From assembly GCA_021734005.1 (NCBI GenBank), contig JAIPJV010000073.1, positions 1-8,596 of the forward strand: a stretch of 8,596 nucleotides of DNA. Reading direction: 5' to 3'. The position numbers and the translations under genes are program-made. This document shows, piece by piece, positions 1-6,206 of the stretch. Within the stretch, counting starts at the first letter, position 1, and each line of letters opens with the position of its first letter. The DNA is from Fidelibacterota bacterium. Its GTDB lineage: Bacteria; Fidelibacterota; UBA2242; JAFGTP01. Below the pieces are notes generated by a model, which was given only the letters and a program-made list of their open reading frames with translations, was not told the origin of the DNA and did no database searches.

Positions 1-31
1 TGTTAATTTAAGTTTTGCTAAGGAGCCTTTC

Positions 32-1966
32 ATGAAAAAAATAGTCGTGATAATATCTTTAATGTGTTCTTTTTTATTTGCAAAAGAATATAATTTGTAT
101 TCTCCTGATCAACAAACAACGGTTAAAATAGAAATCGGCGATCAAATAAGTTATTCTGTATCTCACAAATCTCAGACCGTAATTGATCCATCTAATATAG
201 CCATGTATATAAATGATCAAAAACTGGGCGCCAATCCTGAAATAGAAAATGTTGAAAGAAAATCGATAAACCGCCAACTTCATCCAGTCGTTAAGGTCAA
301 AAATGAAACAATTGCAGACAATTTCAATCAGTTAGTAATCCAATTTAAAAATAATTGGGCTTTAGTATTTCGGGCCTACAATGATGGAATAGCTTATCGC
401 TTTAAAACTGATTTTTCTGACCAAATTCAAGTTAATAGTGAAAAAATTGAGTACAATTTTTCTCAAGATCATAAAATCTATTTTCCTGATGAAGAAAGTA
501 TGTTTACCCATCAGGAACGAGTTTACAAACACATTAACCTGAGCCAGGTCAAAGATAGATTCAGTTCCATTCCAGCCCTTGTTGAACTTAATAATGGCTT
601 AAAAGTTCTGATTTCCGAATCCGATCTCTTTGATTATCCAGGGTTTTATTTGACTGGACAGAAAAACTCCAGCACAGGACTGAAGGCCATCATCCCCCAT
701 TATCCCCTTGAGACAGAACAAACCAGTGATCGGGACGTTCCTGTCACAGAATACGCCTCTTATTTAGCTAAAACCAGTGGAGAACGAAATTTTCCCTGGC
801 GGATGATGATGATCGCAGACAAAGATATTGAGCTGGTAGAATCCCAACTGGTGTATAAATTAGCCCGGCCAAATCAGCTCAAAAATACGGAGTGGATAGA
901 ACCAGGAAAAGTTTCCTGGGATTGGTGGAATGCGCTTAATATTTATGGTGTTGATTTCAAAGCCGGCATCAATAATCAGACTTACAAATATTATATAGAT
1001 TTTGCAGCAAAATACGATCTAAAATATATCATTCTGGATGAAGGCTGGTCAAAACCTAAAGATTTGTTTGCCATTAGACCAGAAATCGATGTAAAAGAAC
1101 TTGTAGAATACGGACGCAAGAAAAATGTAGGTATAATTCTCTGGGTTGTCTGGAAATCGCTCGATGACCAGCTTGACAGAGCAATGCAGCAATTCGAAGA
1201 CTGGGGAATAAAAGGGATCAAAGTTGATTTTATGCAACGGGACGATCAGGAAATGGTCAATTATTACTGGAAAATTGCCCGGGAAGCTGCTAAAAGACAT
1301 CTTTTAGTTGATTTTCATGGTTCATATAAACCAGCGGGTCTCCGGCGTGCTTACCCCAATGTATTAACCAGAGAAGGTGTACGCGGGCTGGAACAGTGCA
1401 AATGGTCAGAAGATGATGGACCGGAAAGGGCTCTGATTTTACCATTTATTCGAATGGCTGCTGGACCTATGGATTATACGCCCGGCGCTATGATTAATGC
1501 CACCAAAAATAATTTTCATCCATTTTTTTCCCGTCCTATGAGTCAGGGAACCCGCTGTCAGCAATTGGCTATGTATGTTGTTTATGAGAGTCCTCTCCAA
1601 ATGCTGGCTGATTCTCCTTCCAATTATTACAAAGAGACAGAATGTATGGATTTTCTTTCCCGAGTTCCGACTACCTGGGATAAAACAATAGTTCTGGATG
1701 GAAAGATTGGCGAATATATAATTATTGCTAGAAAATCTGGCCAGGAATGGTATGTTGGAGCTATGACCGATTGGACAGTTAGAGATTTAAATATTGGTCT
1801 CGATTTTCTTGAGAATGGCAATTACAACATTGACATCTTCAAAGACGGTCCTAATGCTCATCGGAATGCTATTGATTTTACCCGGGAGCAAAAGAAAATA
1901 AAATCTGGTGAAAAACTTAAAATCCATCTAGCACCTGGGGGCGGTTGGGCTGCTCGCATTTATTAA
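32..1966 (+). CDS. Secreted GH97 glycoside hydrolase, retaining type (probable alpha-galactosidase)
   Basis: This is a 644-residue glycoside hydrolase of family GH97, probably acting in the periplasm. Residues 1-17 form a signal peptide (MKK, hydrophobic core, then FLFA before KEY). An N-terminal beta-sandwich runs to about residue 280 and the (beta/alpha)8 barrel from about 290 to 545, followed by a C-terminal beta domain. Known retaining members (the Bacteroides thetaiotaomicron BtGH97b type) use an Asp nucleophile in a KVDF strand and a Glu acid/base 55 residues later. Here these are D399 (GIKGIKVDFMQRDDQ) and E454 (REGVRGLEQ), with exactly that spacing. The inverting SusB type carries an NAHE motif where this protein has VDFHGSYKP (426-434), so it is not SusB-like. 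Alpha-galactosidase is the best guess; beta-L-arabinopyranosidase also occurs in this subgroup. GH97 enzymes use calcium. AGGAG at 21-25 lies 6 bases before the ATG. Its own promoter must lie upstream of the window. It is convergent with the antitoxin gene. Confidence 0.93.
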   Translation: MKKIVVIISLMCSFLFAKEYNLYSPDQQTTVKIEIGDQISYSVSHKSQTVIDPSNIAMYINDQKLGANPEIENVERKSINRQLHPVVKVKNETIADNFNQLVIQFKNNWALVFRAYNDGIAYRFKTDFSDQIQVNSEKIEYNFSQDHKIYFPDEESMFTHQERVYKHINLSQVKDRFSSIPALVELNNGLKVLISESDLFDYPGFYLTGQKNSSTGLKAIIPHYPLETEQTSDRDVPVTEYASYLAKTSGERNFPWRMMMIADKDIELVESQLVYKLARPNQLKNTEWIEPGKVSWDWWNALNIYGVDFKAGINNQTYKYYIDFAAKYDLKYIILDEGWSKPKDLFAIRPEIDVKELVEYGRKKNVGIILWVVWKSLDDQLDRAMQQFEDWGIKGIKVDFMQRDDQEMVNYYWKIAREAAKRHLLVDFHGSYKPAGLRRAYPNVLTREGVRGLEQCKWSEDDGPERALILPFIRMAAGPMDYTPGAMINATKNNFHPFFSRPMSQGTRCQQLAMYVVYESPLQMLADSPSNYYKETECMDFLSRVPTTWDKTIVLDGKIGEYIIIARKSGQEWYVGAMTDWTVRDLNIGLDFLENGNYNIDIFKDGPNAHRNAIDFTREQKKIKSGEKLKIHLAPGGGWAARIY

Positions 1967-2059
1967 AATATTTTCAGGAATATAAAAACCTTTAGGAAAC
2001 TATATCTCATTTAAAACCTTGTAAATTTTATACTTTTTAAATACTGATTTATAAAGGGT
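1967..2059. other. Convergent intergenic gap without a clear terminator
   Basis: The 93 AT-rich bases lie between the stop codons of the GH97 gene and the antitoxin gene. Only weak inverted repeats are present, such as ATATT with AATAT around 1968-1983, and none combines a GC-rich stem with a T tract. I cannot assign a terminator to either convergent transcript. Confidence 0.5.
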
Positions 2060-2752
2060 TCAACTTTCCTCGTTTTTACTGTTGTATTTTTTAGTATTCT
2101 CCCTAAACAAACTGCGTCCATTCTTTGTGATTTTAAAGCCATAATCATCAACAGCGTTGAGCAATTCGATTATTCTGATAATTTCAATAAGGGGAGAAGT
2201 GTCATTATTTTTTGCGTTGTTCTTAAGGATTCCCCAGGTAGTTTCAGGAAGGATAGATTTCAATATATCATTTTTAGATTGAATTTCAAATTTATTCTCA
2301 TCATTACTATCTTTATAAATTGCATACATTTTTTTGGTAACTGGTTTAATCCGGGAATCTAATTCTTGATATAAAAGTCTAAAAACTATGTCCACATTTT
2401 TCGGTTGGACCGAAGGCCTATCAGTTTTTTCCCAGGTTGATATAGATTGTCTTGTTACCCCAATAAATTCAGCAAAATCCTTCTGAGTCATATCCAGTGA
2501 TCTGCGAATCTCCTTAACTTTGTCTGGTGAAAGATACTTTTTTGATTTTGTTTGCCATTTTCGATATAACTTTCGCCATCTTTTTATTTCTTCACCAGCA
2601 TAATTAACTGAACCACAATTATTACATATACCGATTATAGCTTCAGTTATTCTAAAATCTTGATTAAAAATTTCTACTTTATAATTCTTTTTTTTGGTAT
2701 CCTTTACAATTCCCCGGCCGCATTCTTCACATTTATAATTAAAAAATGTCAT
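2060..2752 (-). CDS. MqsA/YgiT-type zinc-finger and HTH antitoxin with long C-terminal extension
   Basis: This is a 230-residue protein. An N-terminal YgiT-type zinc finger has two CxxC pairs (C8/C11 in YKCEECG, C43/C46 in GICNNCG) separated by about 30 residues. A linker leads to an XRE-type helix-turn-helix at about 75-132 (LSPDKVKEIRRSL, MTQKDFAEFIGVTRQSISTWE). This architecture is that of MqsA-family antitoxins, where the zinc domain contacts the toxin and the HTH binds the promoter. Residues 140-230 are an extra lysine-rich region of unknown function; E. coli MqsA has only about 131 residues. The gene starts 2 bases after the toxin stop codon, with a GAGGG ribosome site (complement of 2759-2763) inside the end of the toxin gene, so translation is probably coupled. 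Expected roles are toxin neutralisation and autorepression. A free-standing regulator is possible but less likely given the neighbour. Confidence 0.85.
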   Translation of the reverse strand: MTFFNYKCEECGRGIVKDTKKKNYKVEIFNQDFRITEAIIGICNNCGSVNYAGEEIKRWRKLYRKWQTKSKKYLSPDKVKEIRRSLDMTQKDFAEFIGVTRQSISTWEKTDRPSVQPKNVDIVFRLLYQELDSRIKPVTKKMYAIYKDSNDENKFEIQSKNDILKSILPETTWGILKNNAKNNDTSPLIEIIRIIELLNAVDDYGFKITKNGRSLFRENTKKYNSKNEES

Positions 2753-2754
2753 TT

Positions 2755-3081
2755 TTATCCCTCTATTTTATGGGCAGTTATGAAAAAGTACAATTCTTCA
2801 TTATCACTATTTTTTATAAACTTACCTGCTGTGTAGAATTTATTTCTCATTTTATTTCTACCAATTATTTTATACAATTTTCCATCCGTCGCAGTACCCA
2901 TTTTATCCTCTCTTATTCCATTTATTGTTTTTGAATTTTGAATGCAATATTCAATATCGTGAATCGAAGACTTCCCTGTTTTTAAATAATCATTAATAAC
3001 ATGTTTAGATAACCTATATTTCTTTTCCAGACAAACAAGATTTTTGATTTTATTTAATTTATTCCTTATTACATCTTCCAC
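2755..3081 (-). CDS. DUF4258-like toxin of a type II toxin-antitoxin pair
   Basis: This is a 108-residue basic protein. It shows the pattern I associate with DUF4258-type putative toxins (RelE/MqsR-like fold): LSKHVINDYLK (24-34) with a conserved-type His, an S-x-x-D-I-E segment (39-44), the central DGKLYKIIGR strand (66-75), and a C-terminal strand ending FFITAHK (99-105). By family analogy it would be an mRNA-targeting toxin, but no catalytic residues can be proven from sequence alone. The start is GTG at 3081, the first possible codon after an in-frame TAG directly upstream. GGAGG (complement of 3086-3090) lies only 4 bases before it. It precedes the antitoxin by 2 bases, giving the toxin-first order known from mqsRA. 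The gene is AT-rich, more so than the GH97 and receptor genes. Confidence 0.7.
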   Translation of the reverse strand: MEDVIRNKLNKIKNLVCLEKKYRLSKHVINDYLKTGKSSIHDIEYCIQNSKTINGIREDKMGTATDGKLYKIIGRNKMRNKFYTAGKFIKNSDNEELYFFITAHKIEG

Positions 3082-3091
3082 CTACCCTCCA

Positions 3092-3120
3092 ATAGTATAA
3101 ATTATTTAAATATATGTCAA
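3092..3120 (-). promoter_or_regulatory. Sigma70-type promoter of the toxin-antitoxin operon
   Basis: On the minus strand a perfect -35 box TTGACA (complement of 3115-3120) is followed after 17 bases by TACTAT (complement of 3092-3097). The better hexamer TATACT (3094-3099) is also present at a 15-base spacing. Either -10 box places the transcription start close to 3085-3088, at or inside the GGAGG of the toxin gene. The promoter points at the toxin-antitoxin genes. Confidence 0.65.
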
Positions 3121-3142
3121 GTTTTTAACTTATTTAAGTTAA
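3119..3142. promoter_or_regulatory. Probable autoregulatory operator of the toxin-antitoxin operon
   Basis: Three alternating half-sites are present: AAGTT (3119-3123), AACTT (3127-3131) and AAGTT (3136-3140). The last two belong to a perfect 18-base inverted repeat, TTAACTTA-TT-TAAGTTAA (3125-3142). The first half-site overlaps the -35 box, so a bound protein would block RNA polymerase. E. coli MqsA is known to bind AACCT/AGGTT palindromes, and the half-sites here resemble that. The antitoxin as the bound protein is inference. Confidence 0.55.
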
Positions 3143-3485
3143 TATTTTTACTTTTAGTCGGTTTATAATTCTCCAATTCAATGACTATAAATACGACCTT
3201 ATTACTAATCATTGATTTTTCCACATCCTAATTAAATGCTGAAATTGACTAATGATTCTGCCATATCGAACTTTTTGCACTCTTTAATTAACCGTAATAG
3301 TAAAAAATAAAATACCAATCACCATAAATCTATTTATTCCAGGCTAAATTATCAATTAATTGTTGGCATTGTTTTCTTCTCCATTATCCGTGCTTGGATA
3401 ATCGATTTATTTAACCGATTGATTCTGCCGATGATAACTATTTTAATACAAAAAAAACACTCAAATCAAAGCTAAACTATGTATA

Positions 3486-3503
3486 CTGTGACAAATATCA
3501 CAG
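3486..3503. promoter_or_regulatory. Perfect CRP-type palindrome
   Basis: The sequence CTGTGA-CAAATA-TCACAG is a perfect inverted repeat and matches the CRP consensus TGTGA-N6-TCACA at all ten core positions. It lies about 310 bases upstream of the receptor start and 400 bases from the toxin start. The hexamer TATACT (3482-3487) overlaps its left edge. The site could therefore activate a promoter to its right or repress one overlapping it. Binding by a CRP/FNR-family regulator is inference. Confidence 0.55.
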
Positions 3504-3587
3504 AGGATAATTTAATTCAAATTTAAAGACAACGAAATGTAACTAAAACTTTCTAAATAACAGTTCTTTTAAATTTTGAACAAAATA

Positions 3588-3608
3588 AAACAGACTAATT
3601 GTCTGTTT
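3588..3608. repeat. Perfect 8-base inverted repeat upstream of the receptor operon
   Basis: AAACAGAC and GTCTGTTT are separated by the 5-base loop TAATT. The stem is followed by T-rich sequence on both strands, so it could act as a weak bidirectional terminator. No gene ends nearby, which makes an operator more plausible. A second inverted repeat, TTGTAAA (3611-3617) with TTTACAA (3634-3640), follows directly. Confidence 0.4.
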
Positions 3609-3648
3609 ATTTGTAAATTGTTGCTATTGCTTTTTTACAATAAAATGG

Positions 3649-3682
3649 GCGCAATTTGTATCTTCAAGCGCCAAATTGTATC
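3649..3682. repeat. Paired GCGC/GTATC elements that also form an inverted repeat
   Basis: Two related elements occur 20 bases apart, GCGCAATTTGTATC (3649-3662) and GCGCCAAATTGTATC (3668-3682). Within them CAATTTG (3652-3658) and CAAATTG (3672-3678) form a perfect 7-base inverted repeat. Two-helical-turn spacing is typical of a regulator binding as a pair of dimers on one face of the DNA. A near-palindrome CCAAATTAATTAGG follows at 3695-3708. The regulator is unknown. Confidence 0.4.
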
Positions 3683-3712
3683 AAAACAATGGCTCCAAAT
3701 TAATTAGGGTAA

Positions 3713-3768
3713 GCCGGGTTTGTGAGCTTTATCATTTTTATTAATTGTTTAAGCTTTTAAACTCCGGC
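3713..3768 (+). promoter_or_regulatory. Leader hairpin before the TonB-dependent receptor gene, with competing folds
   Basis: The left arm 3713-3729 (GCCGG-GTTT-GTG-AGCTT) pairs with the right arm 3751-3768 (AAGCT-TTT-AAAC-T-CCGGC). It has one bulged U and, in RNA, G-U, U-U, G-U in the middle, and closes a 21-base loop. Two exclusive alternatives use the same bases: GTTTAA (3747-3752) with TTAAAC (3757-3762), and TTTGTG (3719-3724) with CACAAA (3768-3773). The hairpin ends about 34 bases before the ribosome site. It is not followed directly by a U tract, so it is not a standard terminator. It may be a leader switch or, at DNA level, an operator. Confidence 0.4.
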
Positions 3769-3801
3769 ACAAATTTTTGAAATTGTTAATCGAAATTTTT
3801 T

Positions 3802-3806
3802 GGAGG
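3802..3806 (+). promoter_or_regulatory. Ribosome binding site that sets the receptor start at TTG 3812
   Basis: GGAGG lies 5 bases before the TTG codon at 3812-3814. The in-frame TTG at 3800 overlaps this site and has no Shine-Dalgarno sequence of its own, so the longer reading is unlikely. Starting at 3812 also gives a clean signal peptide. Confidence 0.75.
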
Positions 3807-3811
3807 TTATT

Positions 3812-6187
3812 TTGAAATTGAACGTTTTGCTCAGGAAATTGATAATCGTTGCTGTTCTCTTATTCGGATTTCTATCCGCCAATCCGGGAGGTGATCTTTC
3901 CGGATATATTCGTGATACAGAAACAGGTGAACCTGTCCCCTATGCCAATGTAGTTCTCAAAGGTACTGATCTAGGTGATGCAACTGATGTGCATGGCAGG
4001 TTTGTAATTCTTGATGTACCGGCTGGAAAATATACAATTTTTGTCAGTATGATGGGTTATTCTAGTTTTACTACCGAAGTCCAAATAATTGAAAATAAGG
4101 ACAAACGTATTGATTTGGAGATTGTCCCTACTGACATTCAGACTGAAGGAGTTTATGTAACTGCAGAAGAACAGCGCTTTAAAAATACTGTAGAAACCAG
4201 TCGTATCAATATTTCCATGAAAGAAATTTTGCAAACTCCAGCTTTTGTAGAACAGGATGTCTTCCGGACACTCCAGATGACACCAAGTGTAAAAAGTAAA
4301 AACGATTTCTCATCAGCTCTTGTTGTGAGAGGCGGAAGTCCTGATGAAAATTTAATTATGTTGGACGGTATTGAAATATACAATCCCTATCATCTGGGAG
4401 GAGTCTTTTCTACATTTAACGCCAAAGCAATTTCCGACGCTGAATTCCTAGCAGGAGGCTTTCCTGCCAAATATGGCAACCGCAATTCTTCAGTCCTCAA
4501 TATTACCTCACGAGAGGGAAATTCCCGCAAAAAGTTGCTTTTCAAAAATTCAAAATTTGGGGATTACTTTAATTTAAGCGGCTTTAGCGGAGAAGTTAGC
4601 ATGTTGACCAGCAAATTTCTTGCAGAAGGACCTGTTGGTAATGGTTCCTGGATGCTGGCCGGACGTCGTACCTATTTTGATAAATTAGCCCAGGCCTATT
4701 ATAGCACTCGTGAAGATGAACTTCCCGGTGAATATTATTTCTGGGATTCTCAAGCCAAAATAATTCAGAACATTACCAATAAAGATCGTCTTACCTACAG
4801 TGGCTATTTTGGACGTGATTTTCTTCAATTTGACTATGATGATGAAAGAGGTGGAGGATTTAATATAGATTTTGACTGGGGCAATTATACCTCCGGCCTG
4901 AGCTGGCGCCATGTTCCTAATTCGAAAATCAATTCTGTAGCCTCATTATATCATACCAATTATGACTGGGATCTTGATTTTATGATCAGTCAAACTGATT
5001 CCGCAGATAATGGTGATGCAGTCGAATCAACTTTAAATATTGTTGAAGAAGTCGGTCTTCAGGATTGGACTCTTAAAGAAGTCATTAATTATAATGCTTC
5101 TGAGAATCATACTATTACAACCGGTTTTGAATTCAAGAATATCTCCATGAAAACCTTTCAGAAAATTCAGGATATTAATTATCTGGATCATAACAATAAT
5201 GTCAATATTTTTGGTGTTTTTCTGCAGGATAAATGGAAAGTATCTCCAATTTTATCATTGCAAACCGGTTTACGAATTAGTAGATATAATGGCCATGAAA
5301 AAAATTATTATGATCCCAGAATCGGGATGAAATATCTGCTCACTGACAATTCAGCATTGAAAGCCAGCTGGGGAATCTACAACCAGTTCCTTTTTACTCA
5401 TAATAACGAGGAAGAGATAATCAATTTCGTAAATGTTTGGGGAATGGTTCCTGAGCATCTTGATGCCCAAACTGCGCAACATTTTATCGCCGGATATGAG
5501 CGCCGGTTTAATCAAGATTATTTTGCCAGTATAGAGGCCTATTACAAACCTTATAGCAATTTAATCGTCAATAATCCCAATAATAATCCAGCCTTAAAAG
5601 ATGATGATTTTATCGAAGGCAAAGGCGAGGCCTGGGGTATTGAGTTACTGCTGAAAAAATCTTCAGGAAAATTGACTGGATGGATCGGTTATTCCTATAG
5701 CAAACTCAGACGCAGAGTGGATTTTAATAATGACGGCGAAATTAAAGAATCCGATGATGAAGTTTACAATCCCAAATATGATCAACCCCATTCTATCAAT
5801 TGTGTGCTCAGTTATCGTCTCAATCAAAAAAATAGTTTTGGTTTAACAATCAAAGCCGCTTCCGGACAGCCCTATACTCCAGTGGTTGGAAAAACATTCT
5901 CGCAGAGTAATATGGGTGATTATCTCAATCCCTATTCTGAATTACGCAATATAGTTGGTGACCGCAATTCAGCCCGTTATCCAACCTATTTTCGCAGTGA
6001 CATCAGCTGGACACGGGATATATATCCTTTTGATCTGGAAGGTAAATTCAAATTTCAGATCATCAATTTTACCAATCATTTTAACACCCTGTTCTATTAC
6101 TGGCGTCACGATCGCTCGCCTTCGGAAGTCCTGGCAATTAGTATGTTTCCCATTATACCGTCAATCGGTTTTGAATTCAAAATATAA
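3812..6187 (+). CDS. TonB-dependent outer-membrane receptor with N-terminal carboxypeptidase-regulatory-like domain
   Basis: This is a 791-residue outer-membrane transporter driven by TonB. Numbering from the TTG at 3812: signal peptide 1-22 (MKLNVLLRK, hydrophobic stretch, FLSA); carboxypeptidase-regulatory-like beta-sandwich about 28-108 (LSGYIRDTETGEPVPYANV, DVPAGKYTI); a TonB-box-like EGVYVTA at 112-118; plug domain about 125-235 with VVRGGSPDENLIMLDGIEIYNP and AGGFPAKYGNRNSSVLNI; then the beta-barrel, with alternating aromatic strands such as GVFLQDKWKVSPILSLQTGLR and DYFASIEAYYKPYSNLI. It ends EFKI rather than on the usual aromatic residue. An EF-hand-like loop DFNNDGEIKESD (637-648) lies in a barrel loop. 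It is smaller than typical SusC proteins and has no SusD partner. Instead a lipoprotein-like gene follows after 19 bases in the same operon. The substrate cannot be inferred; the GH97 and mutarotase neighbours hint at a carbohydrate. Confidence 0.93.
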   Translation: MKLNVLLRKLIIVAVLLFGFLSANPGGDLSGYIRDTETGEPVPYANVVLKGTDLGDATDVHGRFVILDVPAGKYTIFVSMMGYSSFTTEVQIIENKDKRIDLEIVPTDIQTEGVYVTAEEQRFKNTVETSRINISMKEILQTPAFVEQDVFRTLQMTPSVKSKNDFSSALVVRGGSPDENLIMLDGIEIYNPYHLGGVFSTFNAKAISDAEFLAGGFPAKYGNRNSSVLNITSREGNSRKKLLFKNSKFGDYFNLSGFSGEVSMLTSKFLAEGPVGNGSWMLAGRRTYFDKLAQAYYSTREDELPGEYYFWDSQAKIIQNITNKDRLTYSGYFGRDFLQFDYDDERGGGFNIDFDWGNYTSGLSWRHVPNSKINSVASLYHTNYDWDLDFMISQTDSADNGDAVESTLNIVEEVGLQDWTLKEVINYNASENHTITTGFEFKNISMKTFQKIQDINYLDHNNNVNIFGVFLQDKWKVSPILSLQTGLRISRYNGHEKNYYDPRIGMKYLLTDNSALKASWGIYNQFLFTHNNEEEIINFVNVWGMVPEHLDAQTAQHFIAGYERRFNQDYFASIEAYYKPYSNLIVNNPNNNPALKDDDFIEGKGEAWGIELLLKKSSGKLTGWIGYSYSKLRRRVDFNNDGEIKESDDEVYNPKYDQPHSINCVLSYRLNQKNSFGLTIKAASGQPYTPVVGKTFSQSNMGDYLNPYSELRNIVGDRNSARYPTYFRSDISWTRDIYPFDLEGKFKFQIINFTNHFNTLFYYWRHDRSPSEVLAISMFPIIPSIGFEFKI

Positions 6188-6206
6188 AAAAAAGGAGCTA
6201 TTAGTA

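Larger units (their letters stand above)
3143..3799. other. Long AT-rich intergenic region between the diverging operons
   Basis: No convincing gene lies here. The open frames on either strand are shorter than about 25 codons and the longest checked lacks a ribosome site. The left part, 3143-3480, holds a short palindrome CAATTAATTG (3353-3362) and a small hairpin, ATTATCC with GGATAAT around a 6-base loop (3383-3402), and otherwise nothing I can interpret. The right part, from about 3480, is dense in inverted repeats listed separately and probably carries the promoter and a long 5' leader of the receptor operon. No unambiguous -35/-10 pair stands out; TACAAT at 3636-3641 is a candidate -10 box without a well-spaced -35. 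Confidence 0.6.

Noticed and set aside
1987..1998. AACCTTTAGGAA, resembling an MqsA-type palindrome, downstream of the module
   Set aside because: It is not symmetric at its outer bases and lies beyond the antitoxin stop codon, away from any promoter. The array at 3119-3142 is a far better operator candidate.
2746..2934. 62-codon plus-strand frame opposite the toxin gene
   Set aside because: It is antisense to a well supported toxin gene, lacks a ribosome site, and its hydrophobic translation is typical of an antisense shadow.
3236..3310. Small open frame of 24 codons in the intergenic region (plus strand)
   Set aside because: It has no ribosome site, no recognisable product and AT-rich low-information sequence. 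It is not supportable as a gene.
3253..3429. Ten-base direct repeat TGATTCTGCC at 3253-3262 and 3420-3429
   Set aside because: There are only two copies, 167 bases apart, with unrelated flanks. This is compatible with chance and does not outline a mobile element.
3588..3608. Reading the AAACAGAC hairpin as a transcription terminator
   Set aside because: No gene ends nearby on either strand, and the stem is short with a mixed rather than pure T tract, so it is listed as an inverted repeat only.
5955..6206. Upstream extension of the lipoprotein reading frame, overlapping the end of the receptor gene by more than 230 bases
   Set aside because: A good ribosome site precedes the ATG at 6207, which begins a proper signal sequence. 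The extension is simply an open alternative frame of the receptor gene.
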